This document shows positions 26,778 through 36,829 of a DNA stretch of 64,000 bases, piece by piece (position 1 is the first letter of the stretch; every line of letters begins with the position of its first letter). Both the position numbers and the translations under genes were made by a program. The DNA is from Hydrogenoanaerobacterium sp032017025 (GTDB taxonomy: Bacteria; Bacillota; Clostridia; Oscillospirales; Ruminococcaceae), in assembly GCF_032017025.1 (NCBI RefSeq), contig NZ_DALZQO010000002.1:1-64000 (forward strand). The letters run 5' to 3'. Below the pieces are notes generated by a model. It did not search any database. It was not told the origin of the DNA and was given only the letters and a program-made list of their open reading frames with translations.

Positions 26778-27613
26778 AGCTTACGCCCGCAGGAAATCTC
26801 GAGGCGAAATATATACTTTCCTCCAGAGGCGAAACTTGGTTCTTAAAGGAACATCCCGTTAAGCAGCCGGAGGATTTGGAAGCGGTACGCGCCCTGTTTG
26901 ACGATATGACGCTTATGCCAAACAGCACCGATTATGACGTGCTTTGCGAGCAATATGGCGAGGATGCGCTCATTATTCCGATGCTGGCACCTGAAATCAA
27001 CATGAAAAGCGGGTTCCAGTCCATGGTGGAATTTTGGTTGGGAACAGAAGGAATCGCTTACGCAATGGCCGATTATCCGGAAGAAGTTAAAAAAACATTG
27101 GAAAGCATGCATCGCATAAGCCGCATTGCGGCCGAGCTCTGTGCGGATTCGCAAGCGGAATGCTTTATCACATGGGAGGACTCATCTACCACAAACATAT
27201 CGCCATCCATGTACAAAGATTATATCGTCCCCGAACTCAATGAATGGAGCGACATACTGGCTGGAAAAGGCAAGATGTACATGCAGCACGCGTGCGGGCA
27301 TCTTAAAAATATTATCGATATCATATCAGCTTCCAAGGTGAGCGGCATAGAATCATTGTCACCGCCGCCTACCGGGGATATCACAATGTCAGAGGTTGCA
27401 AGGCGACTTGATCCGAAAAAGTTTGTTGTGGGCGGGGTCGAAGCGGTTATATTTGAAAGTTCTAATTTAGATGAACTTGAAGCTTACACAAAAGAATTGC
27501 TGAACGTGATGAAAGGGCGTCCTTTTGTACTGGCAAACTCCGATAGCCGCCCGCCCGGCGTTTCCTTTGAAAAGTTTGAGCTTTTATCTAGAATTGTGCG
27601 CGAAAAAGCATAA
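26778..27613 (+). pseudogene. 5'-truncated uroporphyrinogen-decarboxylase/MtaA-family methyltransferase
   Basis: The open frame begins at 26778 without a start codon and has family-like sequence from the first residues (GETWFLKEHPVKQPEDLEAV). The C-terminal part of the URO-D fold follows: EDSSTTNISPSMYKDYIVP, MYMQHACGHLKNIIDII with a candidate zinc-ligand HACGH, and a terminal ANSDSRPPGVSFEKFELLSR. These features match corrinoid-dependent methyltransferase (MtaA/MttB partner) branches rather than HemE. Roughly the first 100 or more residues are missing. A TTG at 26876 could serve as a start but would give a non-functional fragment. Confidence 0.7.
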
Positions 27614-27716
27614 TGTCCTTCAGGTGAGGGCATGGAATTGAGTATTTCCAGAACTATATGGAAGTGTTTCACCGGAACGAAAACACTTACTCGAAACAGT
27701 ATATGTTTACGAGTGA

Positions 27717-28212
27717 CATTTTGAAGGCGCGGAGATGATGAATGACATGACGGGTGTTGTGTGGTTCGATACCACCATCAGCGATGTTTCCCCCGACGCG
27801 GAGAAAATCGCGAAACTGACCGGTGGCACGGAAGTAGTTGCGCTGTACTTTAACTTCCACGGTCAACTCCCCAGTAAGGTGAAAATGAGCGTTCAGATAC
27901 CCGAAAAAGCAGGCAAAACGCTGAACCTGTATTATAGTAACACCGAGAAAAACTGTGCGGAGCTAATACAACAGAACATTAAAGCCATACAAAAGGCTGG
28001 GTGAAGTTTGTCATCACCCATTGCTCGGATTATGTCTGAGCAAAACCGCAATTGCAGGCGCGGCGAATGCCATTGTAAGTGGTACTAACTCCGAAACGGG
28101 CAGTGTTCTGGTAGAAGTACCGGCAGTGGTGGAGACACCGGCAACACCTGAAACCCCGAACACTCCCGCGCAACCTGAAAAAATCGGCACACAGAAAGAT
28201 AAACTCCCATAG
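27717..28212 (+). pseudogene. Frameshifted relic of the shared surface-protein C-terminal module
   Basis: Frame 1 encodes FEGAEMMNDMTGVVWFDTTI and LYFNFHGQLPSKVKMSVQI, aligned with WIF(D/E)GKN...MPGVVWFDT and LYFxYxGxLPGKTKI of the intact modules. A shift near 27995 moves to WVKFVITHCSDYV, and a one-base loss at about 28037 shifts again to SKTAIAGA and a Pro/Thr-rich tail (ETPATPETPNTPAQPE). The N-terminal half of the module and the anchor are missing. The preceding 27640-27716 encodes an unrelated open stretch (YFQNYMEVFHRNENTYSKQY) that I cannot assign. Confidence 0.75.
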
Positions 28213-28287
28213 AGACAATTTAGGCAAAGCGAACTGAATACCGAATGATGGGCTGTGACACTAACAGCTCCTAACAAAAATGCACAC

Positions 28288-28334
28288 AAAAATCCCCTTG
28301 AATACAGATTTTAAGGCTGTATCAAGGGGATTTT
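28288..28334. terminator. Bidirectional terminator
   Basis: AAAATCCCCTTGAATACAG pairs with CTGTATCAAGGGGATTTT. It sits between the plus-strand surface relic and the minus-strand GH16 gene and could serve both. Confidence 0.75.
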
Positions 28335-28385
28335 GCTATTTAGCTATATCCACGCGCTGTGAGCTGACCACATTAAAAAGTTCTC

Positions 28386-29847
28386 TTAATCAAAAGCTAT
28401 CTCGCGCATTACTATTTTGTTTTCCCATTTTGTGTTCGCACCTGTAATATTTATGCGTATTTTTGGGGTGGTAATTGATTCGGCTAGCTGCACACCTACA
28501 GTCTCTCCCGCCTCAACATTACCTGCCGATGTCCATGGAATTGTATATGTAATTCCCTGATCCTCCCAGGCTTGGGTGACTTCGTTCCATAGCGAAAGGG
28601 TAAAGTTGCTTATTCCCTGTCCGTTTCCATAGTTGACAGAAAAAAGTATTCGGTTTACAGTGCAGGCCTCTCCAAAGTTATAGGATATATATCCGCCCTT
28701 CGGCAGGGGGTTCATCTTCTCTGTCCAGCATGAGGCTGTGCTTACAGGGTCACCATCAAACAGATTTTCTATGCCGTTGGGATTTAGGTTAGTATCCCAA
28801 GGTGTTGGCGCCAGGGTCAAAACAGGTGGGGTATAGCCCCAAGTATCAATCGATAGGTTTGGCAAAAAGCCCTGCAATACCACATCCTGCCCGTTTTGAA
28901 GCTGTGCAAACTGCTCCTTGCTCAGCGTAGGCCACTTTACAAACTCTTGTGTCTCAACGCCATCGTTATACAAAACATTTACATAGGATTTCACTCCAGG
29001 CAGAAGAACCAGGCTGTCCTTTTGCTCGCAATTCATAATACCCATACTGGTTTATATGCGTCATCTGAGTATCTACCGGATTGCGAACAACATTGTTGCC
29101 ATTCCAATTATGCAGTGCGTTGCGGTTTCCCGTGGAAAATCCTGAAACCACCGTTTTTCCATCATACTCCGGACACCACGGTGCAGTATCTTCAAATATT
29201 TGCAGTCGCATAAGGCCGTTTTCCAAGGAATATGTGGGTGTTGCCAGCGCAGGTTTAGATGTCCACGACGAAAGATACTCCGGCACCCAGAGCGTATTGT
29301 CAAGTGTACTTCCATCAAATTCATCATTAAAAATCAGCCGATAACCCGCTTTTTCTAATGACGGGACTTTGGATGCCGAAAACTCGATATAGTCCAATCC
29401 TGGACCGTTTTCACCGTCCGGCGCATAGAATTTGATTGTATTCTGAACGTTGGGCTGCAACACCACAGGCAGAACCATATCAGCAAAAAGGCTCCATCTT
29501 CCGCTGTTAAAACCTGTAATTATACTTGCATTCTGCCCGTTTATTTCATACATTAGGTTGCGCATCTCGCCCGAACGATAGCGCAGCTTCATTACATATC
29601 CATTTGCTGTTTGCGGAGTAATTTTGATTTCCAGTGCATTGGCCGATCCATTGTCGATAAAGCTGACGGTTTTTCCGGAACTACCTATAATGTTCTCTGT
29701 CCGAACAGTACCTGTCATTGTCCCGCTCTCAGCTTCAATCCGCTGCAACCATTCGGCAGCTAAAGCCGGAATAGCAAGGGCGCTTAAAACCAAAGAGGAT
29801 AGCATAAGAAAAGCCCAAAAACGTATAGATTTACATTTCTTTTTCAT
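28386..29847 (-). pseudogene. GH16 glucanase-like gene with the active site deleted
   Basis: The 5' part (29847 down to about 29010) encodes a signal peptide, a CBM6-like module (RIEAESGTMTG ... GPGLDYIEFS) and the start of a GH16 fold (YRLIFNDEFDGSTLDNTLWV, then HINQYGYYELRAKG). The frame then changes and the 3' part (29045 to 28386) encodes a Big_4-like Ig domain and a discoidin/F5-8C-like domain (IENLFDGDPVSTASCWTEK ... GYISYNFGEACTVNRILFS). The GH16 catalytic ExDxxE is absent, so several hundred bp were lost at the junction near 29000-29030. It can no longer be a laminarinase-type enzyme. Confidence 0.75.
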
Positions 29848-30072
29848 ACGGAAATCCTCGCATTATGAAGTAGTAGTTATTAGAGCCCCTCTCCAAGGGC
29901 TATGTGCAACACTGTTTGGGATGCTGTGGATTGGTTTTAGGCTCCTACCACAGCCCTTTTCAGTATTGTTAACCAGTTAGATACCGGCGTATGGTTTATT
30001 TAGAACAGGGCCGCAAGGGTAAAGTGTGCTGTGCTCCTAAACAGTGCCAAGTAATATGCCGGAGGTATCATC

Positions 30073-30338
30073 ATGGTTTATATTGGAATTGATGCCACTT
30101 ATAAGAAGCATGATTGCTTCACTCTCAGCTCGGAGAGTCAGCTTCTTGCGGATGTTTTTACCATCCGGAACATTAAAGATAAATATAAATCATTGTAGCA
30201 GCGGATTTAGCCATTTACTAAAAAATGTAATAAAGGTAGAGCTTGAGGCTACCTGCATTACAGCTAAAGCATTGCGGGGTTTGTATCCAATATCAGCCTA
30301 CCAACCCTATATCATCAATCGTCTGCACGCCAAACTTA
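30073..30338 (+). pseudogene. IS110-family transposase N-terminal relic
   Basis: GGAGG then ATG at 30073 begins MVYIGIDATYKKHDCFTLSS, the DEDD-transposase start of IS110 elements, followed by LADVFTI. A stop comes after about 40 codons, and family-like pieces continue in another frame (VELEATCITAKAL, where the family has LEATGHY, and YIINRLHAKL). It ends where the minus-strand permease stop lies. The segment 29848-30072 shows no other gene and may be the element's left end. Confidence 0.6.
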
Positions 30339-30339
30339 C

Positions 30340-31173
30340 CTATCCCTTCACCGAGCCTGCAACAACACCCTCAATGATGCTTCGCTGCATTATAAGGTAG
30401 AAGATGACAAGTGGCAGTGTTGCCAGTACCAGCATGGGGAAAAACGAAGTCCAGTTGGTGGAAAAGGGTCCTATATTTTTGTAAACCTCCTGCAAAAGAA
30501 CCCCTTTGTTTGGATCCTGCAAAAAGAGCAGCGGCGTCATAAAATCATTCCATACAGCCAGCGCATCAAGTATTGCCACGGTAGATACAATTGGCTTAAG
30601 CAGGGGAAATATGATTAGCCAAAAGGTATGAAATGTGCCGCACCCGTCTATGTAGGCAGCTTCCTCCAGCTCCTTAGGCACTGTATTTATAAAGCCCCTA
30701 AAGAGAAAGACGGAGAGTGGCAGATTGATGCAAAAAACATTAATTAGTATAACACCCGGCAGTGTATTCATAAGATGCAGCCCCGAAATAATCTTGTAAA
30801 GTGGGATAATTGCGACCTGGAAAGGGACAATAAGCCCCAGCATAAATATCGAATACATCCACTTAAACACCCTGCGTTTGCTACGTGCAATGGCATAGGC
30901 AGCCATAGAGGAGAAAATAAGCAGCAAAATTACTGCACAACCGGTTATTATCAAATTGTTTCTCAGAGCACGCATGTAATCCATGGCACCCAGCGCCTTT
31001 TGATAATTACTCAGGGTAAAGGATACCGGCAATCCCAGCGGGCTGGCAGCAGCCTCAGCCGGTGTCTTAAAGGTAGTCACTAGCAGATAGTAGATCGGCA
31101 GTAGCATAACTGCACCAACCAGCGCGTAAAGCACATTGAGCAGGATGCTCCAAGCTTTTTTCTTTATCTTCAT
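30340..31173 (-). CDS. CUT1 ABC permease, MalG type
   Basis: 277 residues from the ATG at 31173, whose ATGA overlaps the stop of the upstream permease; a longer reading from 31206 lacks support. Six membrane segments. The EAA loop is VPKELEEAAYIDGCGTFHTF, and the C terminus ends IIEGVVAGSVKG. It works with the permease at 31170-32051 and the binding protein at 32126. The IS110 relic abuts its stop, which still appears intact. Confidence 0.92.
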   Translation of the reverse strand: MKIKKKAWSILLNVLYALVGAVMLLPIYYLLVTTFKTPAEAAASPLGLPVSFTLSNYQKALGAMDYMRALRNNLIITGCAVILLLIFSSMAAYAIARSKRRVFKWMYSIFMLGLIVPFQVAIIPLYKIISGLHLMNTLPGVILINVFCINLPLSVFLFRGFINTVPKELEEAAYIDGCGTFHTFWLIIFPLLKPIVSTVAILDALAVWNDFMTPLLFLQDPNKGVLLQEVYKNIGPFSTNWTSFFPMLVLATLPLVIFYLIMQRSIIEGVVAGSVKG

Positions 31174-32051
31174 GAAATACTCGCCTCCCAACGCCCCAGC
31201 AGCCATGTAATGGCCTTTGTCATGCAGAATACAACTACAAAGAACACAACGGCAAATGCACAGGCGTATGCGTTGCGCCCGTTATTAAAGCCCTCACGTA
31301 TCATAGTGGTCATAATCGTTTCTGTGGCATATCCGGGGCCTCCCTTGGTCATTGCAAAAACGGCATCAAACACCTTTAGACCGCCGATTAGGCTCATAAG
31401 CACATTAAAGGATGTTGCGGGATAGAGAAGCGGCAAGGTAATGCGGCAAAAGCACTGAATCTTTCCCGCACCATCAATGTCCGCTGCTTCGTATAGACTG
31501 CCGTCGATGCTTTTCAGATTGGCTACATAGATTACCATGCTCCAGCCCGTCCATTGCCAAACCTGCGTAGCAAGCACCGAATAGAGAGCAATTTTACTAT
31601 CGCCCAGCCAGTTTACTGGCGCAAAGCCGAAGTACTGCAAAATATTGTTTAGCAAGCCGTAATCCGCACTGGTCATAATATATTGAAACAGATAGCCAAC
31701 TACCAGTATGCTCAAAACAGCGGGAAGAAAAAAGATTGACTTAACAATGCCAGACATAATCAGCTTGCGAGATAGCAGAACGGCAAAGAGAATAGCTAGG
31801 GAATTTTGTATAACGGTAATCAGCAAAGCGTATTTTACCGAATGCCCTATAGCCGCCATTGTTTTTTCGTCCGAGAAGAGGGTTGTAAAATTATTCAGGC
31901 CTACAAATTTGATTTGTGGATTGTACACAGACCAGTTGGTGACACTGTAAGCAAAGCTCATCAGCGTTGGTGCGACGAATAAAACCATAAAGCCTAGAAA
32001 AGCAGGTAAAATCATTGCAAAAAGTATACGATCACGGTTTTGGATGTTCAT
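31170..32051 (-). CDS. CUT1 ABC permease, MalF type
   Basis: 293 residues from the ATG at 32051 with AAGGAGCTG upstream. Six membrane segments; EAA loop YEAADIDGAGKIQCFCRITL. It is 74 bp downstream of the binding-protein gene and translationally coupled to the next permease. As in the first cluster no ATPase gene is present. Confidence 0.92.
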   Translation of the reverse strand: MNIQNRDRILFAMILPAFLGFMVLFVAPTLMSFAYSVTNWSVYNPQIKFVGLNNFTTLFSDEKTMAAIGHSVKYALLITVIQNSLAILFAVLLSRKLIMSGIVKSIFFLPAVLSILVVGYLFQYIMTSADYGLLNNILQYFGFAPVNWLGDSKIALYSVLATQVWQWTGWSMVIYVANLKSIDGSLYEAADIDGAGKIQCFCRITLPLLYPATSFNVLMSLIGGLKVFDAVFAMTKGGPGYATETIMTTMIREGFNNGRNAYACAFAVVFFVVVFCMTKAITWLLGRWEASIS

Positions 32052-32125
32052 CCCGGTTTCAGCTCCTTCCAAGACAATATTAAAGAGAGGCCGGAGAAAT
32101 GCTCCGGCCCCTCCCACGCTTGCGA

Positions 32126-33424
32126 TTAGCCCAGGCTTTCTCGCATTGCATCATTGATTTTGTCGGCATCGGCAAGTGCTTCTTGCACAGTCTTGGTGCC
32201 TGCCAGCACTTCCTGGAGTGATTTGCCGTAGCCCTCAACAATCGGGTTGCCGGAAATCCATGCAGCAGTCCAAGGAGCATATACGTTGCCTGCCCTAAAG
32301 GCTTCATCACAGTCTGCATAGATATCGCCCAAGTCAACCTGTACTCCAATTAGGAAGGAGCTACCTGCGTTATCCTTGATAAGTGCCTGCTGTGCCTCGG
32401 GAGTTGCTGTAAATTCCAAAATCCGTTTTACCTCATCAGGGTGCTTGGTCTTTGCGTTAACAGCCAGTGCGCTTCCGGGGCCTCCCACCAGCCAACCGGG
32501 GCCCTCTTTTATTCCAGGGATTGGGAACATACCCAGCTCGATATTGGGGTTTTTCTCCATAATGGTGTTAACTGCCCAAGGACCGCTCTCCCACATAGCC
32601 GCCTTGCCGGTGGCAAACTCATCCAGTGCCTGATCGTAGCTCAGACCCAGCATTTGCGGGGTGATGCAGCCTTCGCTGATTACCTTGCTCCATGCTGTCA
32701 CATAGGGATGCCATGCCTCAGCAAGCTTTGCCTCGCCCTTGTTGAACTTCTCATCAAAAGCCTTATTTGAAGGATCGGAATAAAACTCATTGTTAACCAG
32801 TCCTATGCTCTGCTTCATCATGGGTTCCCATGACTGCGCTCCCATAATCTGCGGCTTAATGCCTGCTGCTGCCAAATCCTTGTGCAGCTTAATAAATTCA
32901 TCAAATGTTTTTGGCGGGGTAACGCCTGCATCACGGAACAAAGCCTTGTTGTAGAAGATGCCCTCATACCAGCTCTGGAGCGGGTTGGCATAAACTTTGC
33001 CGTCCACTGTATATGGTGCTAAACCGGCTTGCGCATATTTGCCTGTGAAAGCTTCGCCGCTAAGATCCATTAGATAGCCTGCGTTTGCCAACAGACGGGT
33101 TTCGCCGCCCACCTCGATAATGTCGGGGCCCTGTCCTGCCTGCAGCTGCGAGTTAAGTACATTGTTAAAGTTATCCAGCGAAACAAACTCGAATGTGACA
33201 TTGATGTTGGGGAACTTTTCTTTAAGCAGTGCCAAATAGGTTGCACGAGATGCCTCTGCGTTGTAAGCCATAAGGCGGATTTCCACCGTCTCGGACGCTT
33301 GAGTGCCGCTATTTTGAGGGGTGGGTGTATCTGCACTTGGCGCTGCCGGCTTTGCACCGCATCCTGCGAATACCGCAGTGAGCATAGATGCTGCTAAAAT
33401 TAATGCGAGCATTCCCTTTTTCAT
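32126..33424 (-). CDS. CUT1 sugar-binding lipoprotein
   Basis: 432 residues. A lipoprotein signal ends in LTAVFAGC (Cys near residue 21), followed by a Ser/Thr/Pro linker and a family-1 solute-binding fold (NINVTFEFVSLDNFNNVLNS, WYEGIFYNKALFRDAGVTPP, GGPGSALAVNAKTKHPDEV). It probably binds the oligosaccharide released or trimmed by the GH31 enzyme encoded upstream. It is preceded by a 214-bp gap that could hold its own promoter. Confidence 0.92.
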   Translation of the reverse strand: MKKGMLALILAASMLTAVFAGCGAKPAAPSADTPTPQNSGTQASETVEIRLMAYNAEASRATYLALLKEKFPNINVTFEFVSLDNFNNVLNSQLQAGQGPDIIEVGGETRLLANAGYLMDLSGEAFTGKYAQAGLAPYTVDGKVYANPLQSWYEGIFYNKALFRDAGVTPPKTFDEFIKLHKDLAAAGIKPQIMGAQSWEPMMKQSIGLVNNEFYSDPSNKAFDEKFNKGEAKLAEAWHPYVTAWSKVISEGCITPQMLGLSYDQALDEFATGKAAMWESGPWAVNTIMEKNPNIELGMFPIPGIKEGPGWLVGGPGSALAVNAKTKHPDEVKRILEFTATPEAQQALIKDNAGSSFLIGVQVDLGDIYADCDEAFRAGNVYAPWTAAWISGNPIVEGYGKSLQEVLAGTKTVQEALADADKINDAMRESLG

Positions 33425-33638
33425 AATATCTCCTCCTGTTTACTGTAAAATCGTCTTGTTTGTGTGCTCCGTTTTACAGTTATAAGTATACTGCCGTGCA
33501 ATAGGAAAAGAAATCAACTCTGTTTCGCATCACTGCAAATAAATTCAGAGCTGCTACCAAAGCATAAAAGAGTTTTTTGTGCATTTTTTTGCATGCTATC
33601 ACTTTATTCTGCTTTATTGTTGATTTTATAAAACTAAA

Positions 33639-35156
33639 TTAAGCATCGCAGCGTTTAAGTACTATAACAGCGGTATCGTTTGCTGCGAGCTTCCGTCTGC
33701 CGCCTTGGCTTTCCAAAATCTCATTTTCAAAAATCCACTTACCCGCCGGCACAAACACTGAACGTTCATTGTCTCCCTTTTTTAGCACAGGTGCCACAAG
33801 CAGGCTATCACCCACCATAAACTGGTCGCAGACAGCCTCCAAGCCTTGATGCGGGAATTCATACTCCATGTAGCGAACGACCGGCTCGCCTGTATCACAG
33901 CAGTTGTACAATACGTTTTTTAGATATTGCCAAAGCTGACTGCGCAATTTAAGCTGAAGCTGTATCTGTCTATTCTGATAATCGGTCAAAATGCGCCACG
34001 GAGCTGCCGAAAACTGGATTGCAGGCATAAGACAGCTTACCGCTGCATGTCGCACGAACAGCTCGCCATCCAAGCTGCTACTATTATTTAAAAAATTTAG
34101 ATATTCTCCGCCGCCCACCATATCGGCACAGCCAAAAGGATGGCCCGTTATGCCCTGAGCCAGCGTATCGGGTACAAGAGCTGCCAGACCTTTGGCACCC
34201 CAGCTATGCTCCTTGTCGCACAGCCTTTGAAAGAGCGGGCGTCCTGCCGCTTTCCATGTCACACGGTATTCATTGAATGGATAGCTCTCGCCAAACAAAG
34301 CCCAGCTTCGGCACAGTTCATTAGCATCGAGAGTGGCACCGTCGCAGCCACAGCCGCCTGCCGCATAATGCAGCGGATCTCCTCCATCAAACTTGAAGCC
34401 GTCTACCCCCATCTTCTGCAGCCTATCAAGCTGTGCAGCCAGCCATTGTTGGGCAGTCTGGGAAGATATATTCAGCGCAGCCGAAAATCCATTCCACCAC
34501 TGGGCAATGTAGGGTCGCCCATCGGGCTGCTTGAGCAGAACATTGCTGCTGAGGGCCTCGCGGTATGCCTGCGTATCGGGTGTAATGTAAGGGCAGATCC
34601 ACAGCATCACCGAAAACCCCAGCTTGTGCAGCTCATCTAACATTGCAGAGGGGTCCGGAAAGCGTCCTGTGTGGAAGCTCCAGTCGCCATAGCACTCCGA
34701 CCACCCATCATCAATCATCAGCACGCCCGGCTTAAAGCCGTTTTCCACAATGCTATGGGCGTATTGCAAAATATCCTCTTGGTTTTGGTTAAAGGTCATT
34801 TCAATCCATGTATTAAAGATTGGAGCTGAAAAAAGCTCCTCGGCAGGCATTTTTCCGCTAAAGGGGAACCACCGCTGCATTGCTGCAAGATAGGCACTGC
34901 GTAGCGTGCTGCCGCTTTCACCCAGCACTGCACAGTCATCACATACAATGGCTCTATTTTCAATGGCTACGTGGGAAACCCTGTCAAGCCAAAGAAACCT
35001 GCCTTTGCTGGAAAGCAGTAGCGGCACGGCTTGATTCGGTGTTTGGTTTGGGGCAAAAATCAACTCTGTACTCGTAGTGCTGCCTATCGGCATCTCCGTC
35101 CCCCACGATGTGCACCCGCCATACCAAAACTCATCTTTGAGTATCTTGATTCTCAT
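33639..35156 (-). CDS. GH31-family alpha-glycosidase
   Basis: 505 residues with no signal peptide, so cytosolic. The nucleophile is Asp257 in GVDGFKFDGGD, and the acid/base candidate is Asp314 in RLCDKEHSWG. MIDDGWSECYGDW and SVMLWICPYITPD are typical of the barrel, as is CADMVGGGEYLNF. The short length and these motifs fit the branch that includes MYORG-type alpha-galactosidases and related alpha-glycosidases rather than classic 700-residue alpha-glucosidases. It lies between the two-component genes and the transporter, so it probably hydrolyses the imported glycan. Confidence 0.87.
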   Translation of the reverse strand: MRIKILKDEFWYGGCTSWGTEMPIGSTTSTELIFAPNQTPNQAVPLLLSSKGRFLWLDRVSHVAIENRAIVCDDCAVLGESGSTLRSAYLAAMQRWFPFSGKMPAEELFSAPIFNTWIEMTFNQNQEDILQYAHSIVENGFKPGVLMIDDGWSECYGDWSFHTGRFPDPSAMLDELHKLGFSVMLWICPYITPDTQAYREALSSNVLLKQPDGRPYIAQWWNGFSAALNISSQTAQQWLAAQLDRLQKMGVDGFKFDGGDPLHYAAGGCGCDGATLDANELCRSWALFGESYPFNEYRVTWKAAGRPLFQRLCDKEHSWGAKGLAALVPDTLAQGITGHPFGCADMVGGGEYLNFLNNSSSLDGELFVRHAAVSCLMPAIQFSAAPWRILTDYQNRQIQLQLKLRSQLWQYLKNVLYNCCDTGEPVVRYMEYEFPHQGLEAVCDQFMVGDSLLVAPVLKKGDNERSVFVPAGKWIFENEILESQGGRRKLAANDTAVIVLKRCDA

Positions 35157-35272
35157 ATCTCTTCCTCCCTTTTAAATATAACAGTTGCACGGTTATATTA
35201 ACTGTCTGTTTATACTATAAGAAGAGATGCCCTGCCATACAAGAAAGCTTTTTCCGACCTTATAACACTTTA

Positions 35273-36829
35273 TTACTGAATTTTACGATATTCATTTGGG
35301 GAGCAACCAATATTCTTTTTAAATATTTTAGAAAAATAACTTGGATTGTCGTAGCCCACTTGATAGGCTATGGTGTAGGTTTTGTCCTGAGTGGTGCTCA
35401 AAAGCTCTTTTGCCCTGAGCAATCGAATATCGGTCAGGTATGCCCACAGATTTTTCCCTGTCTCCTTTTTAAAGAGATAGCAAAAGTAATTTTTGCTGAC
35501 CCCCAAAGTGTTGCAGATTTCTTCCAATGAGATATTGCGGTCAAAATTCTTTTTCAGATACTCCATGCCCTCCTCCACCAGCTCGCTGTACCGCTCTCGC
35601 CCCACTTCCTGTCCGTGCAGAGCAGCCAAAATATCGGATACAAACAGCCGCAGCTCGTCGAGCGTTGTATATCCGATAAGAGTTTGCGAGGTAATGCGGG
35701 ACAGGCGGTTTCGCAGCTCCGGGGAAGCCTCATCCGGCAGCGCCGCACGCACAGCTCGTACACAGGTATAGCAGAAATCGTAGACATAGGGAAGCTCGGC
35801 GGGGTTGCCATGACCTATATCCTGCAACGCCGACTCAAGTATCTGCCGCGCTCTTACCTGATCGTTCTGTCGTATTGCAACCTCCAGGCTTTTTTGTGCA
35901 TCTGCCAGCGCAACTTGATCAAATTCGCTTTTTTCGCAATTGTAGCCATATCCCAAAACCACATCCGCACCAATAAAAAAACTGTATTGATTTAGCTGTT
36001 GAAGCGCACGAAACTCCTGAGGTAACGCATCAAGCCCACTTGCAAACTGCGTAAAGCAAACATGTATCTCCATATGTAGCTCTTCTGCAAAAAATGTGGA
36101 CATATCCTTTGAGCAATCCTCCAAGACAATCTGCCTGTCCGAAATCAACGCACACCATGAAGCATCAAAAAAACCGAAGAGCAAGGATTCGCCCCAGCAG
36201 CCAAGCCGCTTTAACATCCTCTCCTGTAAATAGGGCAACTGTGTATCAAGCTGCAAGCTGTTTTCAATGTAATCATTCATAGATGTCTCATTGAGCATAA
36301 AACCCATGAGCGCAAAACTGCTGAAATCCAATCCAAGCTGACCGGCGCTCTTTTGGGCACCGCTCTTGCCTGTTCCGCTACGCATGTAGGAGTGTAGCAC
36401 CATTATTTGCTTTTGCCTCTGTGTGCTTTCCGCCATGCGATGGGCGACCTGCCTGGAATCAATCTTATCTGAGATTTTGTGTAGTGTTTTTTCAATTTCA
36501 AATTCATCTATCGGCTTGAGCAGATAGTTTGCCCCACCCAGCACAAGGGCCTCCTTAGCATATTCAAAATCCGCATAAGCACTTATCAAAATCACTTCGG
36601 TTTGGGGTGCAAGCTCCTTGATACTGCGCATTAGCGATATCCCATCTAACCCCGGCATCTTAATGTCGGTTAGCACAATTTCGGGGCGCAGCTCCATAAA
36701 AAGCTGCAGTGCCTCATTACCATTGCGCGCCTCTGCCACAACCTCCACTCCGAAGCGGCTCCAGTCCACAATGCTTTCCAGCATTCGCAGGGACAGCTCC
36801 TCATCATCAACCAACATGATACGCAACAT
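35273..36829 (-). CDS. YesN-type response regulator, REC plus AraC domain
   Basis: 518 residues. A receiver domain with phospho-Asp55 (EIVLTDIKMPG), a long linker, and a C-terminal AraC-type domain (ISLEEICNTLGVSKNYFCYL, then VGYDNPSYFSKIFKKNIGCSPNEYR). The start overlaps the kinase stop by one base (TAATG). It probably activates the GH31 and CUT1 genes that follow on the same strand. Confidence 0.93.
   Translation of the reverse strand: MLRIMLVDDEELSLRMLESIVDWSRFGVEVVAEARNGNEALQLFMELRPEIVLTDIKMPGLDGISLMRSIKELAPQTEVILISAYADFEYAKEALVLGGANYLLKPIDEFEIEKTLHKISDKIDSRQVAHRMAESTQRQKQIMVLHSYMRSGTGKSGAQKSAGQLGLDFSSFALMGFMLNETSMNDYIENSLQLDTQLPYLQERMLKRLGCWGESLLFGFFDASWCALISDRQIVLEDCSKDMSTFFAEELHMEIHVCFTQFASGLDALPQEFRALQQLNQYSFFIGADVVLGYGYNCEKSEFDQVALADAQKSLEVAIRQNDQVRARQILESALQDIGHGNPAELPYVYDFCYTCVRAVRAALPDEASPELRNRLSRITSQTLIGYTTLDELRLFVSDILAALHGQEVGRERYSELVEEGMEYLKKNFDRNISLEEICNTLGVSKNYFCYLFKKETGKNLWAYLTDIRLLRAKELLSTTQDKTYTIAYQVGYDNPSYFSKIFKKNIGCSPNEYRKIQ

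Noticed and set aside
34140..34640. 166-codon open frame on the plus strand
   Set aside because: It is antisense to the GH31 gene whose catalytic motifs are intact.
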